Assembly (NCBI GenBank): GCA_035499215.1
Contig: DATJZH010000062.1
Location: forward strand, 1-17,986
Direction of reading: 5' to 3'
Source: DATJZH01 sp035499215
GTDB taxonomy: Bacteria > Actinomycetota > Actinomycetes > Streptosporangiales > Streptosporangiaceae
DNA length: 17,986 nt
Position numbers and translations under genes: made by a program. The notes under the pieces were generated by a model, which saw only the letters and a program-made list of their open reading frames with translations, was not told where the DNA came from and did no database searches. Shown here piece by piece: positions 7,262-14,071 of the stretch (position 1 is its first letter; every line of letters starts with the position of its first letter).

Positions 7262-8230
7262 GTGTCCGATATCACTCCTTTGAGAGGTGAAGGCCGGACC
7301 GTTGGGCGCATCGGCGGCCTGTACGGCGAGCTGCTGGCGGAGTTCCTGGGGTGCGTGTGCCTGATCGCGTTCGGTGACGGCGTGGTGGCGATGGCCGTGG
7401 CCGCCCTGCCCGGCTCGGGACGTACCGCGGGGCCCACCACGATCTTCGTGGGCGTCGGCGACTGGACGCTGATCACCTGGGGATGGGCCCTGGCCGTCGC
7501 GTTCGCCGTCTGGGTGGCAGGCGGCGTGAGCGGCGCCCACATCAACCCCGCGGTGACCCTGGCCTTTGCCGTCCGGCGCAAGTTCTCCTGGTCGAAGGTC
7601 CTGCCCTACTGGGGCGCTCAGGTGCTCGGCTGCTTCGTCGGCGCTGCCCTGGTATTCCTCGTCTACCGCTACGCGATCAACGCGTTCGACCTCGCGGCCA
7701 AGACCCCGAAGAGCGCCGGAAACGCGCTCGCGTCGTACTCGATCTTCGCCACGTTCCCGGCCAAGTACTACCACGCCTCCATGATCGGGCCGCTGGTCGA
7801 CCAGATCGTCGGCACGATGTTCCTGGTGATGTTCGTCGTGGCTGTGATCGACCTCAGGAACACGGCGGTGGGGTCGAATATCGGGCCCCTGATCATCGGC
7901 TTCATCGTGGCGGCGATCGGGATGTCCTACGGCGCGAACGCGGGATACGCCATCAACCCGGCCCGCGACTTCGGGCCCCGGCTGTTCGCCTACTTCGCAG
8001 GGTGGGGAAAGGTGGCCCTGCCGGGGACCTACCATGCGCCCGGCTTCAACTTCAGCAACTACTTCTGGATACCCATCGTCGGCCCTCTCATCGGCGGCGT
8101 CATCGGCGTGCTCATCTATGACCTGTTCATCGGTGACGTGCTGCACGCCAGGCTGAAGATGGTGGAGGAGGTCAGCGGCCCGATCGAAGAGTCCAAGCCG
8201 GTCTCGGGGCAATCCGGGTCTGCCAGCTAG
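7262..8230 (+). CDS. Aquaglyceroporin (MIP family, glycerol facilitator type)
   Basis: 322 residues from GTG 7262, preceded by GGAGG at 7251-7255 with 6-base spacing. Both MIP half-repeats are present: GAHINPAVTL (NPA at 95-97) and GYAINPARDFGPRL (NPA at 232-234). The Asp after NPAR is the mark of glycerol-conducting channels. By alignment to E. coli GlpF the selectivity filter is W75, G220, Y229 and R235 (GlpF: W48, G191, F200, R206), so a wide, glycerol-permeable pore is expected. Six hydrophobic helices plus two half-helices are visible; a hydrophilic tail of about 30 residues follows. It is a single gene between a divergent operon and a convergent exporter. The DHA kinase genes 7 kb away could use glycerol-derived substrate. 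Calling it glpF is reasonable, but transport specificity is not proven. Confidence 0.93.
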   Translation: MSDITPLRGEGRTVGRIGGLYGELLAEFLGCVCLIAFGDGVVAMAVAALPGSGRTAGPTTIFVGVGDWTLITWGWALAVAFAVWVAGGVSGAHINPAVTLAFAVRRKFSWSKVLPYWGAQVLGCFVGAALVFLVYRYAINAFDLAAKTPKSAGNALASYSIFATFPAKYYHASMIGPLVDQIVGTMFLVMFVVAVIDLRNTAVGSNIGPLIIGFIVAAIGMSYGANAGYAINPARDFGPRLFAYFAGWGKVALPGTYHAPGFNFSNYFWIPIVGPLIGGVIGVLIYDLFIGDVLHARLKMVEEVSGPIEESKPVSGQSGSAS

Positions 8231-8252
8231 CCGCGGCAGCCGGCAGCAGACA

Positions 8253-8292
8253 GCACGCTGCGGGGCGCCGACGGCGGCGCCCCGCAGCGTGC
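8253..8292. terminator. Strong hairpin, probable bidirectional terminator
   Basis: A perfect 17-base-pair stem: GCACGCTGCGGGGCGCC (8253-8269) and its exact complement (8276-8292), with a 6-base loop. It starts 22 bases after the aquaporin stop and ends 61 bases beyond the end of the convergent MFS gene. There is no T-run on either side, as is common for terminators in high-GC actinobacteria. Its perfection and position make it the clearest terminator in the window. Confidence 0.8.
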
Positions 8293-8353
8293 GTGTCCTC
8301 GCGGGCAGGGATGTCAGCGAGGCTGTCAAAGGCGATCCGCGGCCTGCGGTTGC

Positions 8354-9997
8354 TCAGGCGGCGGGGACACGGGCCGGGACGAGCGCGGCGCTGGCCGGCC
8401 CGGTGACCTCGATGACCTTGGCGGCGTCCGGGGTGCCGCGCCGCGGCAGCGCGAGGACTGCCCCGACGGCGCGGAAGAGCGCCACCCCCGCGGCGACGCG
8501 CACCCCCATCGCCATGGCGCTGACGAAGGCGTTATGCGCGGCGGCCAACAGCTCGCTGCCCTGCGGGCCGCCGACGCGGCTGCCGGCGACGTCCGCGGCT
8601 GCGACCGAGCCGGTCGCCAGGTGGACGACGGGGCCGGGGGCGTGCGCCGCGGCCAGCGCGCTGCCCAGCCGCGACCGGTACACGGCGGCGGAGAGGCTGC
8701 CGACGATCGCCACGCCGAGAGCACCGCCCACTTCCCTGATCGTGTCATTGATCGCGCTCCCGGCCCCGGCCTGCCGCGCGGGCACTGTCGTCATGATGGT
8801 CGTGCTGGCGGGCGCCATGACCAGTCCCATGCCCGCACCCATGATCGCGACGGCCAGGGCGATCGCCGGATAGGCGGTGTGCACGCCCGCGGTGGACAAG
8901 TCGAGCAGGCCAACGCCCATCAGCGCCATTCCGGCCGGGATGACGGCGCGGGCGCCGAGCCGCGCGGCCAGGACCGGCGACACCGGCGACATGGCCGCCA
9001 TCGCGAGGGCGAAGGGCAGCGCGCGCACCCCCGCCGAGAGCGGGCTGTAACCGTGTACCAGCTGCAGGTACTGGGTCAGTACGAACAGGCTGCCGAACAG
9101 GGCGAAGAAGATCACCGTCACGGCTCCGGCTGATGCCGAGAAGGCGCGGACGGCAAAGACCCTCAGGTCGATGAGGGGATGTTCGATGCGCAGCTCCCAC
9201 CAGGCGAAGGCTGCCAGCGCAGCGAGCCCGGCGGCGACTTCCGCGCCGGTTACCGCGGCGGTCCACCCCCGGCTCGGTGCCTCGATGATGGCGTCCACTA
9301 GTGCTACCAGGGAGCCCGCCACCAGCAGCGTGCCGGGGAGGTCGAGCCGGCGGCCGCCTTTCTCGGCGGTCTCCGGCACGCTCAGCAGCACGCCGGCCAG
9401 CGCGAGCGCGACGAGCGGGACGTTGATGAGGAACACGCTGCCCCACCAGAAGTTCGAGAGGAGCAGGCCGCCGAGCGTCGGGCCGATCACGATGCCGACG
9501 CCGGCCACGGCCGACCAGGCAGCGATCGCCTGCGGGCGCTCCTTCGGCGGGAAGACCGCGTTCAGGATGGAGAGCGTCGCCGGCATGACGAACGCCGCGC
9601 CGAGGCCCATCACGACCCGTGCGGCAATCAGCATGCTCGTGCCGGAGGCGAAAGCCGCCGCGGTGCTGCCGAGGGCGAAGACAGCCAGACCGCCGAGCAG
9701 CGAGCGCTGGCGCCCGTACCGGTCCCCGAGCGCCCCGGCCGGGATGAGCAGCGCGGCGAAGCACAGCGTGTAGGCGTCGGCGATCCACTGCAGCGAGCTG
9801 GTGCCGGCATGCAGCACCCGGGCGAGGGTGGGCAGGGCCGTGTTGAGGATGGTGTTGTCGATCACGACGACCAGCAGGCTCAGGCAGAGCACAAGCAGGA
9901 TCCGGCGGCGCCGAGGATGACCATCAGGCCACTGGGTATCCGGCTGGCTGCCCGGCACGGCAGATGCCGGGCGGGTGGTGGCTGTCCCGCTCATCAT
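8354..9997 (-). CDS. MFS drug exporter, DHA2 (14-helix, EmrB/QacA) family
   Basis: 547 residues, the usual size of 14-helix proton-driven exporters. Motif D1 IDNTILNTALPTLAR (46-60), motif A GALGDRYGRQRSLLGG (88-103) and the antiporter motif C GVGIVIGPTLGGLLL (166-180) are all clear. WIADAYTL and FLINVPL are further family hallmarks. Helices are spread along nearly the whole chain. AAGGA lies 4 bases before ATG 9997 and 7 bases before a second ATG at 9994; the second may be the true start. It is divergent from a TetR-type regulator gene 85 bases away, the standard layout of a drug-inducible efflux pair. Substrate cannot be predicted; hydrophobic or cationic toxic compounds or an exported metabolite are likely. 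Confidence 0.94.
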   Translation of the reverse strand: MMSGTATTRPASAVPGSQPDTQWPDGHPRRRRILLVLCLSLLVVVIDNTILNTALPTLARVLHAGTSSLQWIADAYTLCFAALLIPAGALGDRYGRQRSLLGGLAVFALGSTAAAFASGTSMLIAARVVMGLGAAFVMPATLSILNAVFPPKERPQAIAAWSAVAGVGIVIGPTLGGLLLSNFWWGSVFLINVPLVALALAGVLLSVPETAEKGGRRLDLPGTLLVAGSLVALVDAIIEAPSRGWTAAVTGAEVAAGLAALAAFAWWELRIEHPLIDLRVFAVRAFSASAGAVTVIFFALFGSLFVLTQYLQLVHGYSPLSAGVRALPFALAMAAMSPVSPVLAARLGARAVIPAGMALMGVGLLDLSTAGVHTAYPAIALAVAIMGAGMGLVMAPASTTIMTTVPARQAGAGSAINDTIREVGGALGVAIVGSLSAAVYRSRLGSALAAAHAPGPVVHLATGSVAAADVAGSRVGGPQGSELLAAAHNAFVSAMAMGVRVAAGVALFRAVGAVLALPRRGTPDAAKVIEVTGPASAALVPARVPAA

Positions 9998-10003
9998 GTA
10001 GTC

Positions 10004-10036
10004 CTTACAACTGATTGCTTACGTTCGTTGTCTTAC
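10004..10036. promoter_or_regulatory. Three CTTAC repeats at 14-base spacing (candidate TetR operator)
   Basis: CTTAC occurs at 10004-10008, 10018-10022 and 10032-10036, exactly 14 bases apart. The second and third copies extend to CTTAC(G/A)TTCGT. Inverted ACAAC (10007-10011) and GTTGT (10027-10031) arms overlap them. The array lies between the divergent exporter and regulator genes and the first copy is 7 bases from the exporter start, so bound regulator would block its transcription or translation start. I could not settle the -10 and -35 boxes. Confidence 0.5.
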
Positions 10037-10082
10037 ATTCGTGAGCATAGACAGTTCGGCTAACAGCTGTAAAGTAGGAGAC

Positions 10083-10784
10083 GTGAAATCGGCACCCGAG
10101 AGGGCAGAGCGCACGGCAGCGAGCCGTGCGCCAGCCGCTCGCCGAGGCGGTCGGCGGCAGCGGAACGCACGCGGCCAGGGTGCCAGGCTGACCGAGGAGA
10201 TCGTGTCAGGCGCACTCGCGCTGATCGAGCGGACCGGCTCTGCCGATGCCGTCACGCTCCGTGCGGTCGCCAGGGAAGTCGGCATCGCCGCGCCGTCCAT
10301 CTACGCGCATTTCCCGGACCGGGATGCCATCGTCATGGCCGTCGTGGTCCGGCTCTTCGACGAATTGACAGCGGCGATCGAGGAGGGCCTGGAGTCGGCG
10401 GGCCAGGACCCGGTGGACCGTCTGGTCGGCGGCTGCGAGGCGTATGTGGCCTACGGCCTTGAGTACCCCGCCCGCTATGGGGTGCTGTTCTCCGGGCGGC
10501 GGGTGGCATCCCAGGATTACTGCAAGCCGGTCTCGCTTGGTCCCGACGGCCGGCCGGTACTTGAGTTCGGCGCCGAGTCGTTCGCGCTGCTCGTCCGTTC
10601 CATCGAGGGCTGCGTCGCGGCTGGCGCTTCCGCCAGCACCGATGTGTTCGCCGATGCCACCGCCGTATGGGTGGCTATGCACGGGACCGTCGGCCTGCGC
10701 ACATCGCTGCCGGGCTTCCCCTGGCCTGATCCCGGCCAGTTCGTCCGTCAGTTCGTCCTGTCACTGGCCCGGCTGCGCGTCTGA
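10083..10784 (+). CDS. TetR-family transcriptional regulator (WHG-type C-terminal domain)
   Basis: 233 residues from GTG 10083. After a basic, Arg/Ala-rich N-terminal stretch, the DNA-binding domain reads LTEEIVSGALALIERTG, then TLRAVAREVGIAAPSIYAHF, a classic TetR helix-turn-helix (about residues 37-78). The C-terminal ligand domain contains EYPARYGVLFSG and AVWVAMHGTVGLRT, resembling the WHG-type TetR C-terminal domain. It is divergent from the MFS exporter and probably represses it until a ligand binds. Start choice is uncertain: AGGAG at 10076-10080 is only 2 bases from GTG 10083, while an in-frame GTG at 10041 would add 14 residues with no ribosome binding site and could be leaderless. 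The homologous region begins well after both. Confidence 0.92.
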   Translation: MKSAPERAERTAASRAPAARRGGRRQRNARGQGARLTEEIVSGALALIERTGSADAVTLRAVAREVGIAAPSIYAHFPDRDAIVMAVVVRLFDELTAAIEEGLESAGQDPVDRLVGGCEAYVAYGLEYPARYGVLFSGRRVASQDYCKPVSLGPDGRPVLEFGAESFALLVRSIEGCVAAGASASTDVFADATAVWVAMHGTVGLRTSLPGFPWPDPGQFVRQFVLSLARLRV

Positions 10785-10785
10785 G

Positions 10786-10807
10786 CCAGCCGAGACCCGC
10801 AGGCTGG
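10786..10807 (+). terminator. Possible tetR terminator hairpin
   Basis: CCAGCC (10786-10791) and GGCTGG (10802-10807) form a 6-base stem with a 10-base loop, two bases after the tetR stop. No T-run follows. The position fits a terminator, but the stem is short for this base composition. Confidence 0.3.
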
Positions 10808-10934
10808 AGAGAACCTGGCGGGCCGAGCCGCGCGACCGAGGCCGCGAGGTCGCGACGGTGGAAGAGCTGGACAGCCCGGACGCCGCGCGGCGGCGGTGGC
10901 CGGGCTGCGCCGTCGCTCGGGCCGTCAGTGCACC

Positions 10935-10990
10935 AGGGCCGGATGCGGGCCAGACGGGACAGGGCCAGATGCGGGCCAGACGGGACAGGG
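10935..10990. repeat. 26-base tandem repeat, two copies plus start of a third
   Basis: The unit beginning AGGGCCGGATGCGGGCC occupies 10935-10960 and 10961-10986 with one mismatch (G against A in the seventh base), followed by AGGG (10987-10990). It borders the recombinase remnant. Only two full copies exist and there are no unique spacers, so it is not a CRISPR. Confidence 0.85.
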
Positions 10991-11007
10991 TACGCACCGC
11001 GAACCCG

Positions 11008-11262
11008 CTGGAGTGCCTGATCCATACCCGCATCAGCAAGGACAGGGCCGGCGACGCGCACGGGGTCGCCAATCAGCTTGCCGACGTGGAAAACGGGCGC
11101 AGGTCGGGCTGGACGGTGACTCACCGGCTGTCGGACAACGACATCGGGGTGACCCCGCAAGGGCCCGAGGTTCGCCGGGCGTTTCCGGCCGGGGTATGAG
11201 GAGGTGCGGCGCCTGGTCGACGCGCACGCGGTCGACGCGGTGTTGTGCTGGAAATGGGGGTC
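11008..11262 (+). pseudogene. Serine recombinase (resolvase/integrase) N-terminal remnant, frameshifted
   Basis: Frame 1 reads CLIHTRISKDRAGDAHGVAN, then QLADVENGRRSGWTV and RLSDNDIG, which is the start of the serine recombinase catalytic domain. In the family the sequence is like YTRIS.D..G...GV.RQ...C...A...GW.V...Y.DNDIS; the Ser in TRIS is the nucleophile. Frame 1 then stops at 11197-11199, but frame 2 from 11171 continues FAGRFRPGYEEVRRLVDA and HAVDAVLCWKW, the next conserved block (..RP.Y......A...VDAVL.W). At least one indel near 11160-11171 is needed. Homology ends by about 11262, so the rest of the catalytic domain and the large DNA-binding part are absent. It marks an old integrated element; no attachment sites are visible. 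Confidence 0.72.
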
Positions 11263-11268
11263 TGCGGA

Positions 11269-12045
11269 TCAGGAAGCTGGCGCCTCCCCGGCGGCGGGCA
11301 GCCGGGCTACCGGCAGGCCGACAGCCCGAATCGCGCGGCCGAAGCGCACGGCATCTCGCACGGCGGCCCCGCCCGGATCGTTGTTGAAGTAGACGTAGAG
11401 ATCGGCGTCGTCGTCCCAGCGGGCTGCCAGACTGTCTGCCCACGCGCACAGCACCCGGTCACCGTAGCCCGGCCACGGATCGGCGTCCCCCTCGTGCAGG
11501 CGCAGGTAACCCCACGACGCGGTGCGCCACAGTGGGGTCACCGGCCGCCCTAGCCGATCCGCCAGGCACAGCGCTGCGCCGTGGTCGGCCAGCACCGCCC
11601 GGACCCCGTCGGCCCACCACGAGTCATGCCTGGGCTCGACCGCCACCCGGATGCCAGGGGGAAACTGGTCAAGGCAGTCGGCGAGCAGTTTCTCGTCCGC
11701 GGGCAGGCTGGGCGGCAGCTGGATCAGAACCGGCCCGAGCCGGTCGGCGAGCCCTTCGGCTGCGCCCAGCAGCCTGGCGACAGGTTCGGCGGGGTCCTTC
11801 AGCCGCTTTACCTGAGTGAGGAAACGGCTTGCCTTGACGGCCATGACGAAGCCGTCGGGGGTGCGCTCCCGCCAGCTCGCAAAGGTCTCTCTCACGGGCA
11901 GCCGGTAGAACGTGTTATTGTTCTCGACCGTGCCGAAATTCTCGGCGTAATGCTCCAGCCAGCGACGCTGCGGCAAGCCAGCCGGGTACAGAACCCCGCG
12001 CCACGATGAGTACTGCCAGCCCGACGTGCCGATCCACACGGTCAT
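11269..12045 (-). CDS. DUF72 (YecE-like) family protein
   Basis: 258 residues from ATG 12045, the normal length for DUF72 TIM-barrel proteins. Diagnostic motifs are VWIGTSGWQYSSWRGVLYP at the start, YAENFGTVENNNTFYRLP, PDGFVMAVKASRFLTQVKRL, LGPVLIQLPPSLPAD, VAVEPRHDSWW, YLRLHEG and DLYVYFNNDPGGAAVRDA near the end. The frame remains open up to 12156, but MTVWIGTSGW is the usual start of the family and the added residues look random. No strong ribosome binding site is visible. The biochemical role of the family is not established. It is a lone gene whose stop codon abuts the recombinase remnant on the opposite strand. Confidence 0.93.
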   Translation of the reverse strand: MTVWIGTSGWQYSSWRGVLYPAGLPQRRWLEHYAENFGTVENNNTFYRLPVRETFASWRERTPDGFVMAVKASRFLTQVKRLKDPAEPVARLLGAAEGLADRLGPVLIQLPPSLPADEKLLADCLDQFPPGIRVAVEPRHDSWWADGVRAVLADHGAALCLADRLGRPVTPLWRTASWGYLRLHEGDADPWPGYGDRVLCAWADSLAARWDDDADLYVYFNNDPGGAAVRDAVRFGRAIRAVGLPVARLPAAGEAPAS

Positions 12046-12504
12046 CTCAGCGCGTTTCGCAGGCGGTCCGCGTCCAGCGGGGCATGCCTGGCTCCCTCCA
12101 GCCTGATCTGCGCGACCTTCTCCTACTGTGTACCTCCCTAATGCCCACGGCTGCACCCCGCTACGGCTTCCGTGCCTACGCGACGGGACCCTGGCATGGC
12201 TGGCGGCAGGCTTCGGCTCGCGCCCGCCACCCTCGCCGGCAAGCGGCCCTTGGCTGGCGGTCCTGACGGGCCGGCGGTCCTGACGGGCCGGCGGACCGGA
12301 CCGGCCGGCTGGCCTGCGGATATGTCTGAAGATCTGGTAGGAAATATATTAGTCAGGTCTCGTGCCAGCGGATGGTCCAGGAGGATCATCAGCGCACAAG
12401 CCAGGGCGCGTGATCAATGAGGGTCGGGGCGCAGGTCCTGAACCTGGGGTCGGCGCAGAGCGCAGCCAGCCGCGTGGCGGCCGACAGCGGGAGGTGCCTG
12501 AGAC
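12046..12504. other. Intergenic region, no gene seen
   Basis: 459 bases between two divergently oriented genes. Open frames here resemble no family I know. It holds a 17-base tandem repeat and an unusually AT-rich patch at about 12320-12360 that contains TATATT (12345-12350), a possible -10 box for the permease, though no convincing -35 lies upstream. Confidence 0.5.
12256..12294. repeat. 17-base tandem repeat, two copies plus a partial third
   Basis: GGCGGTCCTGACGGGCC is present at 12256-12272 and 12273-12289 without mismatch, followed by GGCGG (12290-12294). It is in non-coding DNA and most likely arose by slippage in GC-rich sequence. Confidence 0.85.
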
Positions 12505-14016
12505 ATGGCGGCCAGTGCCACCGAGACCGAGACCGGGCAGGGCAAGCTCCGGCGCAACCTCAGCATCTGGGAGGCCATCGGCATCTCGGTCGCCCTGATG
12601 GCGCCGTCAATGGCGGCGAGCATCAATCCGCAGGGCACCGCGACGACGGTGGGCCGGGCAGTGCCGGTGGCCTTCGCCCTCGCGTTCGTCGGCGTGCTGC
12701 TGGTGGCCTACACGTTTGTCCGCCTCACCCAGCGGTTCCACCACTCGGGCTCGGTATACGGGTTCGTCGGGGCGGCGCTGGGCCCGCGGGCAGGCGTGAT
12801 CTCCGGCTGGGCGCTGGCTGGCACCTACACCTTTTACGGTGTTGTCACGTCCATGGCCGGCGGCCGGTTCGCGTCCAACCTCCTGAACGCGATCGGCATC
12901 TGGACGAACCCGCCGACCTGGTCGGGATTCCTGCTCGGGGCGGTCGGGATGCTGCTGGTCTGGTGGATTGCCGTCACCCCGGCGCGAGGCGGCACGCGGC
13001 TGCTGCTAGCCGCCGAGGCCATCACGGTGGCCCTCATCGTCATCGTGATCGCCATCGTGTTCGGCAAGCTCGCCGGGCACAGCGGCCCGTCCGGCCTGGG
13101 CGTCGACTGGTCGGTCTTCAAGCTCCCGGCCGGCACGCCGCTGTCGGCGGTTTTCCTCGGCGTCGTGTTCGGCTTCCTGTCTTTCGCCGGGTTCGAGGCC
13201 GCGTCGACTCTCGGTGAGGAGACCAAGCACCCCAATCGCGATATCCCGCGTGCCATCCTCGGTGTCGCGATCTTCGGCGGCATCTACTTCTTCGTGGTGA
13301 CCGCCGTCGAGGTCATGGGCTTCGGGACGTCGGCCAGGGGAGTGACGGCATTCATCAACTCCACCTCCCTGATCGGCGATCTGGGCACCAGATACGTCGC
13401 CTCCTGGCTGGGCACGCTCATTACCGCCGGCGCGATGATCTCGGCCTTCGGCTGCGCCCTGGCCTGCACCGTCGGCGCATCCAGGCTCTTCCTCGCGATG
13501 GGCCGGGACCGGATCCTGCCGCCCCGGCTCGGCCACGTCTCGCCGCGATGCGGGACTCCGACCGTATCGGCCGCGGCCGTGGCTCTGACCGTCTACGTCA
13601 TCATCGCCTTCACCTGGTTTGCCCTGCGCGGCACGCCGTTCACGCTGTTCGCCGAGAGCGGGGTGATCGGGACGCTGATCCTGCTGGTCGTCTACATCCT
13701 GGCGACGATCGGGATGGTGCGGCTGATGTTCTTCTCCGGCCAGACGACGGTGCGCCGCTGGGAGATCATTATCCCGGCCCTTGGCATCATCGTCCTCGGC
13801 TACACCCTGTTCAGGAACGTCTGGCCGCTGCCCACCGGGGTGGCGTGGTGGGGACCCGCGGTTGCGTTCGCCTGGCTGGCATTCGGGATCGCCTGGGTGC
13901 TGGTCAGGCCGTCCGCCACCCGGCAGGCCGGCGAGATGCTGACCCGCGCCGAGGGACTCGCCGGCCCGGTCCCGGCGTCTGCCCGCCCCGCGAAGGAAGG
14001 CGAAGTAACGTCCTGA
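12505..14016 (+). CDS. APC-family amino acid/amine permease
   Basis: 503 residues with about 12 hydrophobic helices. The N-terminus LSIWEAIGISVALMAPSMAA is the helix 1 signature of amino acid-polyamine-organocation transporters. FGFLSFAGFEAASTLGEETK with PNRDIPRAI is the conserved helix 6 to loop 6-7 motif (about residues 218-250). CTVGASRLFLAMGRDRILP is another family hallmark. ATG 12505 has GGGAGG at 12489-12494, a rather long 10-base spacing. The glutamine-synthetase-like gene starts about 50 bases downstream on the same strand, so the pair is probably one transcript. By analogy with the E. coli PuuP-PuuA pair it may import an amine or amino acid that the ligase glutamylates; the substrate is inferred, not seen. 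Confidence 0.92.
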   Translation: MAASATETETGQGKLRRNLSIWEAIGISVALMAPSMAASINPQGTATTVGRAVPVAFALAFVGVLLVAYTFVRLTQRFHHSGSVYGFVGAALGPRAGVISGWALAGTYTFYGVVTSMAGGRFASNLLNAIGIWTNPPTWSGFLLGAVGMLLVWWIAVTPARGGTRLLLAAEAITVALIVIVIAIVFGKLAGHSGPSGLGVDWSVFKLPAGTPLSAVFLGVVFGFLSFAGFEAASTLGEETKHPNRDIPRAILGVAIFGGIYFFVVTAVEVMGFGTSARGVTAFINSTSLIGDLGTRYVASWLGTLITAGAMISAFGCALACTVGASRLFLAMGRDRILPPRLGHVSPRCGTPTVSAAAVALTVYVIIAFTWFALRGTPFTLFAESGVIGTLILLVVYILATIGMVRLMFFSGQTTVRRWEIIIPALGIIVLGYTLFRNVWPLPTGVAWWGPAVAFAWLAFGIAWVLVRPSATRQAGEMLTRAEGLAGPVPASARPAKEGEVTS

Positions 14017-14055
14017 CGTAGCCGGGCAGCACACAGGGAATGATCCGGCCGCACG

Positions 14056-14071
14056 AAGGGAAATGACGATG
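14056..14071 (+). promoter_or_regulatory. Shine-Dalgarno that decides the GS-like start
   Basis: AAGGG (14056-14060) is 2 bases before ATG 14063 but 8 bases before ATG 14069. The normal spacing favours the second ATG, shortening the protein by two residues. Confidence 0.55.

Larger units (their letters stand above)
10785..11013. other. Non-coding stretch after tetR
   Basis: No protein I recognise in any frame. It contains a small hairpin right after tetR and a 26-base tandem repeat leading into a recombinase remnant. Together with the remnant, the whole 10785-11268 gap looks like degraded DNA left by past insertion and deletion. Confidence 0.5.

Noticed and set aside
7157..8329. Minus-strand frame of 390 codons opposite the aquaporin
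   Set aside because: Antisense shadow of a gene with both NPA motifs; its translation is rich in Asp, His and Arg and resembles no protein.
10935..10990. Possible CRISPR from the repeats at 10935, 167 and 12256
   Set aside because: Each has only two full copies, adjacent or one base apart, without unique spacers, and the three repeats are unrelated. No cas genes are present.
12417..13217. Plus-strand frame overlapping the start of the permease
   Set aside because: Out-of-frame reading of the permease gene with Arg/Gly/His bias; the permease frame has a ribosome binding site and transporter motifs.
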